Shown here: positions 36,791-45,086 of the stretch, piece by piece
How the letters are laid out: each line of letters begins with the position of its first letter
Position numbering within the stretch: position 1 is the first letter of the stretch
NCBI RefSeq assembly: GCF_001831495.1
Contig: NZ_CP017689.1
Span: 2,542,001 to 2,606,000 of the forward strand
DNA from: Thalassotalea crassostreae
GTDB taxonomy: Bacteria > Pseudomonadota > Gammaproteobacteria > Enterobacterales > Alteromonadaceae
DNA length: 64,000 bases
Reading direction: 5' to 3'
Notes under the pieces: model-generated
The model's input: only the letters and a program-made list of their open reading frames with translations
What the model was told of the DNA's origin: nothing
Database searches by the model: none
Translations under genes and position numbers: made by a program

Positions 36791-39043
36791 TTACGAGTTA
36801 TAGCCATATTGGTCATAGTATCCATGGAACTCTTCGTATTCTTGGGCTTTGGCGAGGTCGACGTGGTTAAGTACAACGCCGTCTATTTTAACCCCAGATT
36901 GGATCAAACGTTTGATGCCGGTCTTTACCAGTTTTTCTTTTGTATCTTCAGCTTTGACCACATACAGCAAGCTGTCGGCGTGACGAGCGACGATCATTCC
37001 ATCACTTACGGCTTGTATTGGCGCGGTATCGATGACGATGCGTGTATAGCTTTGCTTTAAGTTTTTGATTAACTCTTTAAAGCGATTACTTGCTAATAGC
37101 TCTTGTGGGTTTGGCGGCAGTGTACCTGCACAAATCACATCTAGACCGGTTTCTTTATCAGTGTGGATGCATTCTTCTAACTTGTGGGTACCGGCAATAA
37201 GATTAGAAAGGCCAGGCGTATTCATTGATAACTCAAAGTTTTTAGCAACGGAAGGCCTGCGCATATCGGTATCAATCAATATTGTTTTATCAAGCTGACT
37301 TAACGCAAATGCCAAATTGGTTGAAACCATGGTTTTACCTTCACCTGGAATGGTAGAAGTAATACTGACCACTTGGTTGGTATCTTCAAAGTTCAGCAAC
37401 AATAAGCTTGTTCGTAAGGTTCTAATTGATTCAGAAAAACTGTGATCTTCACCGTCAAAATAGTGTCTGATATTAAGCGGCTGCTTTTTGTTTTTTTGCT
37501 TACCAGGCAGCAATGTTTCGCCTTCACCACTTTGTTGCTTGGTCACCATAGGCACAATGCCGAGCAAGTTTTGATGCAATTTCATTTCAACGTCATCAAG
37601 TGTTCTCACTGTGCTATTAACGGCTTCAAGCAATAACGTCGCGCCAACGCCAACGGCAACAGCAAACATTACCGCGATAACAATGATCAGTTTCTTATTT
37701 GGCTTAAACGGCCCATAAGGTACTTCTGCTTTTTCGATAACACGGCCAGCCGATACTTCAAAGCCTTCGAGCTGGCTGGTTTCATTAAGTTTTGTGAAGA
37801 ATGAATCGTAGAGGTTTTTATTGGTTTCTACTTCTTGTCTTAACTCGCGGCGGCGGTTATCAACTCGAGCAAGTTTTTGGTAATCGTCTTTTGCTTGTTC
37901 AATCGATTGATTGATTTGTGCCACTTGTTTTTGTGCTTTACGGTACTCATTACCTATGTTTGAGACTAAACGATTAATGTTTTTATTAACGTTGGCATTT
38001 TCTCGGCGCAAATCGGCCTTAGCGGCAATTATTTTAGGGTGCTTAACACCATAGGTTAAACCAAGCTCGTCGAGCGTTTCTTCGGCATCGCGTCTTTGCG
38101 CGTTAGCTTCTTTAACCGCAGGATGGCTTAAAATATCAGGCAGGTTTGCTAATTGCTCTACGTCTTTTTGATGCTCGTTGATAATGTTATATACAAGCTG
38201 AACATCTTTTAACTCGCTTTTAGCATTCACTAGTTCTTGGGCTAAGTTTTCAAGCTCAATGGCATTAAAGCTTTTAACGCCATTTACATCGACAATCGAC
38301 TCTTGCTCTTGAAACGCTTGTAATCGCTCTTCCGATAGTTCAAGTTTTTCTTTTAAACCAGCTAACGATGAGTTTAACCAGGTTGCCGATTTTTCAATGC
38401 GCTGAAGGTTTACATCCATATGATTGTCGATATACGCTTGCGCTGCTGCGTTGGCGATCATAGCGGTTAATTCAGGATGAGGCGAAGTAAAAGAAATCGA
38501 CGCCAATTGCGTATCTTTAATGCCACTTGCGCCAATACCACCATAGACATAACCAACGGCACGGTGAAATTCAATGGTACTAATTTGTTTTTGTAACTCT
38601 TCGTCTGAAAGCGAAATTAACTCCGGGTTCGCCATCAAATAATCTTTTTTATTAATGCTAAATATTGGGTGACGATCGAGTTTAAGTTTTTCAACTACGC
38701 GCTCAGCAATCGGCTTAGAGCGAATAATTTCAAGTTGTGTATAAAAATATTCCTGATGACCACCTCCATCATTATAAACATCATCAAGGCTTACCACTTT
38801 AGAGTTTTCAGTTTCAAGATATAGGGTTGCCGAAGTTGAATAAATTGGTGTTAATGAATACGCATAAATCGTCGCAATTAAGCCAGCGACAATCGCTAAA
38901 GCGATAATGGCCCAACGACGGCGAAAAACAACCTTAAACAGTTGACCAAAATCAATATCGTCATAATCTTGCATATCATCGGAATAGGCGAGTGATTTAT
39001 TTGATGTTTGTTTATTGTTGGTATTAATAGCGTTTGTACTCAT
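36791..39043 (-). CDS. Second Wzc-like chain-length determinant tyrosine kinase (VpsO-type)
   Basis: A 750-residue PCP-2a protein. Membrane segments near residues 45-68 and 450-475 bracket a long coiled-coil domain. The cytosolic BY-kinase has Walker A' STIPGEGKTMVSTN (about residue 565), TILIDTDMRRP and RIVIDTAPIQAVSD, and a short Tyr-rich tail (YEEFHGYYDQYGY). It diverges from the copy at 15188-17428 and lies with a different set of partners, so the two export systems are separate. Wza- and beta-barrel-type genes precede it. Confidence 0.93.
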   Translation of the reverse strand: MSTNAINTNNKQTSNKSLAYSDDMQDYDDIDFGQLFKVVFRRRWAIIALAIVAGLIATIYAYSLTPIYSTSATLYLETENSKVVSLDDVYNDGGGHQEYFYTQLEIIRSKPIAERVVEKLKLDRHPIFSINKKDYLMANPELISLSDEELQKQISTIEFHRAVGYVYGGIGASGIKDTQLASISFTSPHPELTAMIANAAAQAYIDNHMDVNLQRIEKSATWLNSSLAGLKEKLELSEERLQAFQEQESIVDVNGVKSFNAIELENLAQELVNAKSELKDVQLVYNIINEHQKDVEQLANLPDILSHPAVKEANAQRRDAEETLDELGLTYGVKHPKIIAAKADLRRENANVNKNINRLVSNIGNEYRKAQKQVAQINQSIEQAKDDYQKLARVDNRRRELRQEVETNKNLYDSFFTKLNETSQLEGFEVSAGRVIEKAEVPYGPFKPNKKLIIVIAVMFAVAVGVGATLLLEAVNSTVRTLDDVEMKLHQNLLGIVPMVTKQQSGEGETLLPGKQKNKKQPLNIRHYFDGEDHSFSESIRTLRTSLLLLNFEDTNQVVSITSTIPGEGKTMVSTNLAFALSQLDKTILIDTDMRRPSVAKNFELSMNTPGLSNLIAGTHKLEECIHTDKETGLDVICAGTLPPNPQELLASNRFKELIKNLKQSYTRIVIDTAPIQAVSDGMIVARHADSLLYVVKAEDTKEKLVKTGIKRLIQSGVKIDGVVLNHVDLAKAQEYEEFHGYYDQYGYNS

Positions 39044-39095
39044 TTAAGTTTAATTAGTTTTGCTTGGCTTTTGCTTAGCGAATTTTTAACTGATA

Positions 39096-39671
39096 TTAAA
39101 AGAAGCTCTGCTTCACCGTTATTATGTCCCCGGGAAACACTTCCGCATCGATAGCAACGTTGACCGACTTTTTGCTGGCATCCTTGGCACGAATAATAAA
39201 TATTTTATCCCTCGATGCGCGCTCGGTAAAACCGCCAGCTAATACCACCGCTTTATCAACCGTAAGTCCCGGCTGATATGGGTAGGCGCCAGACGATTTA
39301 ACCTGACCTTTAATGAAAAACGGGCGATATTGTTTGATCACCACTGATACATTCGGGTTGATAAAGTAGTCAGGTTTTAAGCCATCAACAATTTTAACTT
39401 CAAGCTCGCTTAAAGTAAGTCCTTTGACGCTAATTTCCCCTAAAAACGGAAAATTAATGCTGCCACGATTGTTGATGATAATTTCTTTTTGTAAATCTGG
39501 CTCGCCAAATACGCTAATGCTGATAGTATCACCAGAATCGAGTTGATAGGCTTGTGCAGCATTGGCTTGCTTAGCGATAAAAACAGTTGAAAAAAGCAGC
39601 GTCATAAATGACAGAGCAATGAACACTCTAGCCTTTGAAATTTGATGAAAAAAAGAATCTAGTCTAGTCAT
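39096..39671 (-). CDS. Small polysaccharide export protein (Wza-like, VpsN-type)
   Basis: A 191-residue periplasmic or outer-membrane OPX protein. A cleavable signal peptide ends KQANA. The Poly_export domain has YQLDSGDTISISVFGEPDLQKEIIINNRGSINFPFLGEISVKGLTLSELEVKI, and one SLBB domain has FFIKGQVKSSGAYPYQPGLTVDKAVVLAGGF. It lacks a lipobox and is half the length of Wza, so it probably works with the separate beta-barrel encoded just upstream. The next gene is the Wzc-like kinase. Confidence 0.9.
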   Translation of the reverse strand: MTRLDSFFHQISKARVFIALSFMTLLFSTVFIAKQANAAQAYQLDSGDTISISVFGEPDLQKEIIINNRGSINFPFLGEISVKGLTLSELEVKIVDGLKPDYFINPNVSVVIKQYRPFFIKGQVKSSGAYPYQPGLTVDKAVVLAGGFTERASRDKIFIIRAKDASKKSVNVAIDAEVFPGDIITVKQSFF

Positions 39672-39750
39672 TTATAAACGATTACTCAGTTATGTATCGA
39701 TAAGTTCTGTTGGTAACAATAGACGTTTTAACAGGTGTTCAAACAAGCGT

Positions 39751-41034
39751 CTAAAACGACAGCGTTAGACCTACTTCAAAACTGTTACCTTGGTATTCTA
39801 AAACACTTACATTACTTTGTCTTTCTGAATTAATTATTGACGCTGAAAATTCGACGTTGCGAAGCATTTTATAATAAGCCGTCGCAGAAATGATGGTGTT
39901 TTCATCTTCTCGAATACTGTCACCGTAGTCATCATCACTTTGGGTAAATGAAAGTTTTGTTGCAAGGCGATTTAACCATTGATGGTGCCATGCAAGATTG
40001 TAGTTGGTGTTTTCAATAAAACTGCCCTGGCCTTTGGTTTCCGATACTTCACGCGATGTCGAAAAGTCGAAATTTGAGTAAGTAAGTGGCGTCCATAGCA
40101 CCCCAACTTGCCAGCGCAAACCGCTGGTATCTTCGCGATTACCGGCATCAAAGTCTTTGTTTGAGTACCCCATTTTAGCGTAACCAGTAGTTAACGCACT
40201 TCCTTGCCATTCAAAACCTGCAAACATAGAGAAACTGCTGCTATCTAATGTTGGCTCAGATGCCCGTTGATTTTGATATTCCACGTTGGTGTGCGCAATA
40301 TTAAATGTCGCTTTAGTGAACGCGCCAAGGTTATAGTAAATATTACTGCCAATGGTGTGCGCATCATGTTCGCGATTAGCGGTGTAATCTAATCCCGGTG
40401 ATTCAGGTAAAATACCAGGCTCAAGATCGTTATCATAAACACTACCCCAACGCATTTTTAGCCATTGGTATTTAAAGCCAATATTCATAATGGCTTGTTT
40501 AGAGCCGTAAACGTATTCGGAGTCTATTTTAGTTTGTTCAAACGTACTAGGTTCAGTCAGTAACGGACCAAAACCAATTGAAAAGCCTTTACCACGTTCT
40601 TCATGGCCATATGAATAGCCGACTTGCGTATTAAGGCGGTGGCGCGAGCCTAAATCAAACGCACCAATAAAATCTAGTTTATGGTCGAGATAGCTGTCAT
40701 CGCTATCATCGTAAAAAGTGACATTAGAAAATTGGTAATTAAGTTGCAGTTTATTTAGCTCACTGCTGCGACTTAATGCAATGCTTGGGGTGATGCGGGT
40801 GATCCAAGTGTCTTGTTCACTGTTTTCAACATCTAAGTAGTTATCATCAAAAGTCTGAGTTGCTTTTAACATCGGGGTGGCATCGAACTCGGCAAACTTA
40901 AACGTATGCGGATCTAATGCGTTGGCATATTTTACAGGTGCGGCAAGGCACAGCAAAAAGCTTGCTGCTAAAACTAAGTTACTTGAACTTAAACTCGCTG
41001 GTTGTAAACTGGCTATACCGCGGCGATACTTCAT
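39751..41034 (-). CDS. Outer-membrane beta-barrel protein (VpsM-like)
   Basis: A 427-residue protein with a long signal peptide region ending KYANA and many alternating amphipathic beta-strands (for example LQLNYQFSNVTFYDD, HRLNTQVGYSYGHEERG, SGLRWQVGVLWTPLTYSNFDFS). It ends ...SFEVGLTLSF, with the aromatic C-terminal residue used by outer-membrane barrel assembly. In VPS-like loci such a protein pairs with a short OPX protein to form the exit pore. The order polymerase, barrel, OPX, kinase supports this. The assignment is by layout, without a diagnostic motif. Confidence 0.8.
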   Translation of the reverse strand: MKYRRGIASLQPASLSSSNLVLAASFLLCLAAPVKYANALDPHTFKFAEFDATPMLKATQTFDDNYLDVENSEQDTWITRITPSIALSRSSELNKLQLNYQFSNVTFYDDSDDSYLDHKLDFIGAFDLGSRHRLNTQVGYSYGHEERGKGFSIGFGPLLTEPSTFEQTKIDSEYVYGSKQAIMNIGFKYQWLKMRWGSVYDNDLEPGILPESPGLDYTANREHDAHTIGSNIYYNLGAFTKATFNIAHTNVEYQNQRASEPTLDSSSFSMFAGFEWQGSALTTGYAKMGYSNKDFDAGNREDTSGLRWQVGVLWTPLTYSNFDFSTSREVSETKGQGSFIENTNYNLAWHHQWLNRLATKLSFTQSDDDYGDSIREDENTIISATAYYKMLRNVEFSASIINSERQSNVSVLEYQGNSFEVGLTLSF

Positions 41035-41334
41035 TAACGCTCTAAACCCTGAAAAATATTATTATTAGCTTTTCGCACTTATTAGCAGGTGTTATTAGTG
41101 TTTGCTTTTAACATTACTATAAACGTAGCTTTTAACGTTTGCTTTTGGCGTGCGAATTTTAATTATTTTTATACTTGCCTAGCATAACCTAGCAAGCGTT
41201 TAAAAAACAGTCTCCAGATCATTTTTTTTACATTTAAACTATTGTACAAGTGTTTAAAAACAAAGGGTTTAACGAAACTTCACCCTATTCTCACAGGCTT
41301 TCTTTGACAATTTCAAAGGCGCTTTGTGTCGCTT
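41035..41334. other. Intergenic spacer before the beta-barrel gene
   Basis: An AT-rich 300-base stretch with no gene, no named repeat and no convincing terminator. It may carry a promoter for the export operon, but I cannot place hexamers with confidence. Confidence 0.5.
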
Positions 41335-42768
41335 TTAGGATAGGTCTTCAACGTAGTTTTTTGACTTAAGGCCAGAGTGGGAAATCCAAGCAAGGGCAAT
41401 TATCATATGGAACAACATCGCATTCGCCGGTGCCTGCAAATTAAAATCTACACTCATGTGCATTAACATGCCTAATATTGCCATGGTCGATGCAAAGCCG
41501 ACACCTTGCAATATTCGACTATTACGATGCTTCATTGCTCGTATTGCATGCACTAAGGTGATTAGCACCACAATAAGTAACCAGATAGAAGCGGGAATGC
41601 CATATTCAATGGCAAATTGCAGATAATCGTTATGTGCATGGTCAAAGAAGGCTTTAACGTCTTGTCCTTTGACCGTTTCAAAAATGCTGTAATAACTGCC
41701 ACCGCCGGTGCCGGTTTCGGGAAACAACTGCACTAGTTCAACACTGTACTCGTTGACATCAACCCGCGCTTCATTAGCAATTGATGTATTTTCGATGCGC
41801 GTTTTCACCTTATCGATACCAAAGTAGGCACCCAAAATAATGGTGTCGACCACAAAGATGCTGAGCAGTAAAAACAGTAAGCTTCGGCTTTTATCGCGCA
41901 TTAACCAAAGCGCCATCACACCAGCAATCGACAGCGCAACAAAAAAGGCGGTATTGCCCATTCTCGAGCGAGATATCACCAGTGCAATAACCATAATGGC
42001 TAAGGCAATACGCAACGCCGCTTTACCCGAAATCAACATTCTAAGGGCATTGGCAATATGATCACGACCTGAGCGCAATCTATCTTTGTTTAACGTCGCC
42101 ACTAAATAACCCATACCAACAGACAGTGACATCATAATGTAATTGGCAAAATGGTTTTTATAAACGAAGCTGCCGTTTGCAGCAGAGCTATTGTTAAGGC
42201 CTAATACGAACGACTTTTCACTGCCGCTTAACGCCATTAAGCTGCCGTAAAATGCTTGCCAAGTGCCAATAACAATAATAGAGATAAGTAATAATTTTAA
42301 GCGGTTAAAATTGTTGACCAACACCAAACAAGACAACATTAATAAATAATAACTAAGGCCTTTTAGTGTGGCGATTTGTGATTGTACTTGATCTAAAGAC
42401 AAACTCATCCACGCATCAGCTGACACATTGATGTACTGGCTTTTTAAATAGTAGATGTTCGAGCTTAGCAGTTTGATCATTGGCGCTGGTAATGGCGTTA
42501 TTTGAATCAATTGAAACAGTACAAACACGCCCAAACCAATAACGATTGGCCAATAGAGTCCTAATGACTGTCGAATATACGATAATGAATAGCTCAAGAT
42601 CGTCATTGCAAAAATTGCAAAGCTGGCAACTTCCATGATCGCCCATGCCCACGGTCGGTTTGAGCCTAACGGTATAGGTAACCAAAACAACAACAATAAA
42701 AAAGCACCAAAGGTGATAGTGCTTAATCTATTGTTTTGAATTTTTTTGCGGGAATGGTTGTGCTGCAT
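41335..42768 (-). CDS. O-antigen ligase/polymerase family membrane protein
   Basis: An inner-membrane protein with about eleven hydrophobic segments and the PF04932-type periplasmic motif FDHAHNDYLQFAIEYGIPASIW near residues 375-396, with the conserved His-Asn-Asp-Tyr. It is likely the polymerase of the second exopolysaccharide. I start it at the ATG at 42768 (477 residues), five bases after the upstream stop. The longer frame from 42831 would read VAMAMADQVRANKRRR out of the Gly-rich coding tail of the previous gene, which is implausible. Confidence 0.82.
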   Translation of the reverse strand: MQHNHSRKKIQNNRLSTITFGAFLLLLFWLPIPLGSNRPWAWAIMEVASFAIFAMTILSYSLSYIRQSLGLYWPIVIGLGVFVLFQLIQITPLPAPMIKLLSSNIYYLKSQYINVSADAWMSLSLDQVQSQIATLKGLSYYLLMLSCLVLVNNFNRLKLLLISIIVIGTWQAFYGSLMALSGSEKSFVLGLNNSSAANGSFVYKNHFANYIMMSLSVGMGYLVATLNKDRLRSGRDHIANALRMLISGKAALRIALAIMVIALVISRSRMGNTAFFVALSIAGVMALWLMRDKSRSLLFLLLSIFVVDTIILGAYFGIDKVKTRIENTSIANEARVDVNEYSVELVQLFPETGTGGGSYYSIFETVKGQDVKAFFDHAHNDYLQFAIEYGIPASIWLLIVVLITLVHAIRAMKHRNSRILQGVGFASTMAILGMLMHMSVDFNLQAPANAMLFHMIIALAWISHSGLKSKNYVEDLS

Positions 42769-42772
42769 TTGC

Positions 42773-43378
42773 TTAATTAGACGACGCCGTTTGTTGGCCC
42801 GCACCTGGTCCGCCATTGCCATTGCCACCACCTAATGTTCCTGGCGGGATCGGCGGCGCTAAGTCTAATGCTTTGCGTTGATTGGCAAGTTGCTGGTTTG
42901 CAGTTAACTCTACAGAGTCTATTTGTTGTTTTGGATTTAACGCTGGGTTGATGAGCGTTTCAGCTTCTTTTTCGCTAACCGCTGGTTGTTTGTTTTCAGC
43001 TAATTGTTGTTTGAGTTTTTCTTGCTTGCGTTTTTCTTTTTCTAATTGGTATTCAATTGAGTTTTTGTCGTCGATGACTATTTCGTCAACTGCGAGCTCA
43101 TCAACAGCCAGTTCTTCAACAGCTGGCTCTTCAACGGCGAGTTCGTTCATGGCTAACTGGCCAGCAATTTCTTGCTCAGCTATTTCTGCTTCAACAACAG
43201 TTTCATTTTCTATGGCTATTTCATTTTCTATGACTGGAACTATTAAGTCTTGTTGAGAGTTAAGGTGAGAGTTTAAAGTGGTTTCAAACTGAGCGTCACT
43301 GCCTTTAAAGTTGTTAATGGCTGCACCTGAGCCAAACATCAGCAGTAAAATAATGATAGCTATGGTAATACGTTTCAT
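42773..43378 (-). CDS. Exported coiled-coil protein with conserved Gly-rich tail (copy 2)
   Basis: A 201-residue protein of unknown function. An N-terminal signal or anchor (ITIAIIILLLMFGSGAA) is followed by an acidic Glu/Val/Ala repeat zone (EELAVDELAVDEIVIDD), a charged helical zone (YQLEKEKRKQEKLKQQLAENK) and a tail LAPPIPPGTLGGGNGNGG followed by PGAGQQTASSN. The last 31 residues are almost identical to those of the protein at 43475-44089, whereas the middles differ. The tail is coded just before the polymerase gene starts. I do not recognise a family. Confidence 0.65.
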   Translation of the reverse strand: MKRITIAIIILLLMFGSGAAINNFKGSDAQFETTLNSHLNSQQDLIVPVIENEIAIENETVVEAEIAEQEIAGQLAMNELAVEEPAVEELAVDELAVDEIVIDDKNSIEYQLEKEKRKQEKLKQQLAENKQPAVSEKEAETLINPALNPKQQIDSVELTANQQLANQRKALDLAPPIPPGTLGGGNGNGGPGAGQQTASSN

Positions 43379-43405
43379 TAATACTCTCAGGTTAAATAAT
43401 CGTTA

Positions 43406-43456
43406 TGCTCAAGGCTGTTTACTGCTCATGGCTGTTTACTGCTCAAGGCTGTTTAC
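43406..43456. repeat. Three tandem 17-bp repeats between the twin Gly-tail genes
   Basis: TGCTCAAGGCTGTTTAC occurs at 43406-43422, 43423-43439 (one mismatch) and 43440-43456. It fills most of the gap between the two paralogous genes. Confidence 0.9.
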
Positions 43457-43474
43457 ACTATATGCGCGAAACCT

Positions 43475-44089
43475 TTAATTTGACGATGCGGTAAATTGGC
43501 CAGCGCCGGGGCCGCCATTTCCATTACCACCACCAAGTGTTCCGGGTGGAATTGGCGGCGCTAGGTTTAACGCGCGGCGTTGGTTTTCTAATTGCTGTGC
43601 AGTGTTTAACATCGCTAACTCTTGATCAGCATTTTCTGGCTCTAAAGTGTCGATAACGTCAGCTTGCTTCAGTTCAGGTTGTTGTTCCGCCTGCACGACT
43701 TCAACTTGCGCTTTATCTTGTGCGGTTACCGGTCTGCCCTTTTCAGCTAACTGTTTTTCTAACGCTAATAACGCTTCTTCATTTAACTGTTTCGTTAGCT
43801 TTGCTTTGAGCTCAGCATCAAGCTCTCGTTTTTGCTGCTTGAGCTTACGTTTATCTTCTTTAGACTCATAAATTAGTACATCAGAATCAGTGGTATATTG
43901 CTCGCTGCTGGCGATTTCTTCGCTGTCAGTGTCATTTGCTGCCATATCAGCATCACTACTAATATCACTATCAGCAAGAAAATTACCGGAACCAGAAAAC
44001 AGCGACGAATCATCTTTAAAAGACGAAACCGCCAATATTGATGATGCGAAGAATAAAGGTAATATAAGTGCTGCACTTTTACGTTTCAT
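43475..44089 (-). CDS. Exported coiled-coil protein with conserved Gly-rich tail (copy 1)
   Basis: A 204-residue protein of unknown function. The signal or anchor is SAALILPLFFASSILAVSSF. An acidic Asp/Ser-rich segment follows (SDISSDADMAANDTDSEE), then a charged coiled-coil zone (EDKRKLKQQKRELDAELKAKLTKQL, EEALLALEKQLAEKGR), and the tail LAPPIPPGTLGGGNGNGG then PGAGQFTASSN. It shares only the tail and general layout with the next gene, a tandem paralogue. The extreme tail conservation points to a recognition sequence, by inference. Confidence 0.65.
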   Translation of the reverse strand: MKRKSAALILPLFFASSILAVSSFKDDSSLFSGSGNFLADSDISSDADMAANDTDSEEIASSEQYTTDSDVLIYESKEDKRKLKQQKRELDAELKAKLTKQLNEEALLALEKQLAEKGRPVTAQDKAQVEVVQAEQQPELKQADVIDTLEPENADQELAMLNTAQQLENQRRALNLAPPIPPGTLGGGNGNGGPGAGQFTASSN

Positions 44090-44247
44090 ATTACTTTCCA
44101 GTTCTGTTCCGATTCGAATTAATTTTAACCATTAGTTGACGATAATAACCTTAATTTAACGATTTTTATAGTGTTAATTGCCTGAAGGCGTTTATTTACA
44201 ATGTGTTAACTTATCAGGCAATATTTTAACGTTTACTATTTTCGCGA

Positions 44248-44718
44248 CTATTTGGCACCGCCATCATTTTGCTCTTGATTATATTTGCTATAACCCCAGA
44301 GCATTTTTGCCACTTGCGTCGATAGCTCGAGCCATGGATTGGCTTGCTGCTCAGTAAAAAAGTCTAATTTAATGCCAATAAATAATAGCGTTTTAAATTT
44401 TGCCAAAGCAGCTTTGGCTTCAATTAGGTAAGGGTATCGCTCTCGATAAAAGTAAAACTCTTGTCCCGCGCCAATCTTTGCCGGAATTGCCAACAAGGCT
44501 AAACTGATTTGTTGTTTAAACATACAATCTTGTAATTGCATGATCACCGGGTAAATGGTCAAAGTTAAGTCGCAGCTCTTATTCCACAAATCGAGATTTT
44601 CATAAGCTAACTGTGGGTTGCTGTTAGCGGGGTTAACGGTATGGCTATTTGATTGATTGTCTGCAGCGTGATTGGTTTGAGGTTCAGCTTGGTTGGAGTG
44701 ATTATTTGAAGTATTCAT
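44248..44718 (-). CDS. Four-helix-bundle protein (S23/Avd-like fold)
   Basis: A 156-residue cytosolic protein. Residues 1-38 are Asn/Gln/Ser-rich and disordered. From about 39 a helical domain starts YENLDLWNKSCDLTLTIYPVIM, with the family hallmark near LALLAIPAKIGAGQEFYFYRERYPYLIEAKAALAKFKTLLFIG, where other members have a S-I-P-x-N-I-A-E-G box. This family (four helix bundle proteins, S23 relatives) often forms small homo-oligomers. Its role in polysaccharide loci is unclear to me. It is 158 bases upstream of the Gly-tail genes and 368 bases downstream of the second fusion kinase. Confidence 0.7.
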   Translation of the reverse strand: MNTSNNHSNQAEPQTNHAADNQSNSHTVNPANSNPQLAYENLDLWNKSCDLTLTIYPVIMQLQDCMFKQQISLALLAIPAKIGAGQEFYFYRERYPYLIEAKAALAKFKTLLFIGIKLDFFTEQQANPWLELSTQVAKMLWGYSKYNQEQNDGGAK

Positions 44719-45086
44719 ATTAAAGTCCTTTTTAAAATGTACTTCTAAAGTTTAGCCGATAAATTTGGTTTTTCGAGATAAATAAATGGGCCGCAGCAGT
44801 ATGTAGGGCTTATAAGTAGGGTCAGATCATAGTTTTCACAGACCGTTCAGTAATTAAAGTAATTAAAGTAATTAAAGTAATTAAAGTAATTAAAGTAATT
44901 AAAATTATAGGCAGGGGTTTATACAGGTCAATAATGACAAAACAGTGCTGCCAAAACGTGGGAGCAAAAAGTACGATCTGACCCTACTTATTTTGCTCGT
45001 TCTTTTTTGCCATTAACTTTGTGGAATGGTCGAATGATAAGTCGAACAATGAAGCGTTCAAATATTGCGGGTATTATCAGAGCTAA
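44719..45086. repeat. Spacer with 9-bp tandem array between inverted REP-like motifs
   Basis: TAAGTAGGGTCAGATCA near 44813-44829 and TACGATCTGACCCTACTTA near 44972-44990 are inverted copies of the REP-like motif. Between them, TAATTAAAG repeats five times exactly plus one degenerate copy at 44851-44904. No gene fits. The rest of the stretch shows nothing else. Confidence 0.85.

Noticed and set aside
42769..42831. Upstream start of the polymerase gene
   Set aside because: It would translate the Gly-rich tail of the previous gene in another frame; the ATG at 42768 directly after that stop is more plausible.
44248..44718. Diversity-generating retroelement
   Set aside because: The Avd-like fold alone suggested it, but no reverse transcriptase and no template/variable repeat pair are visible.
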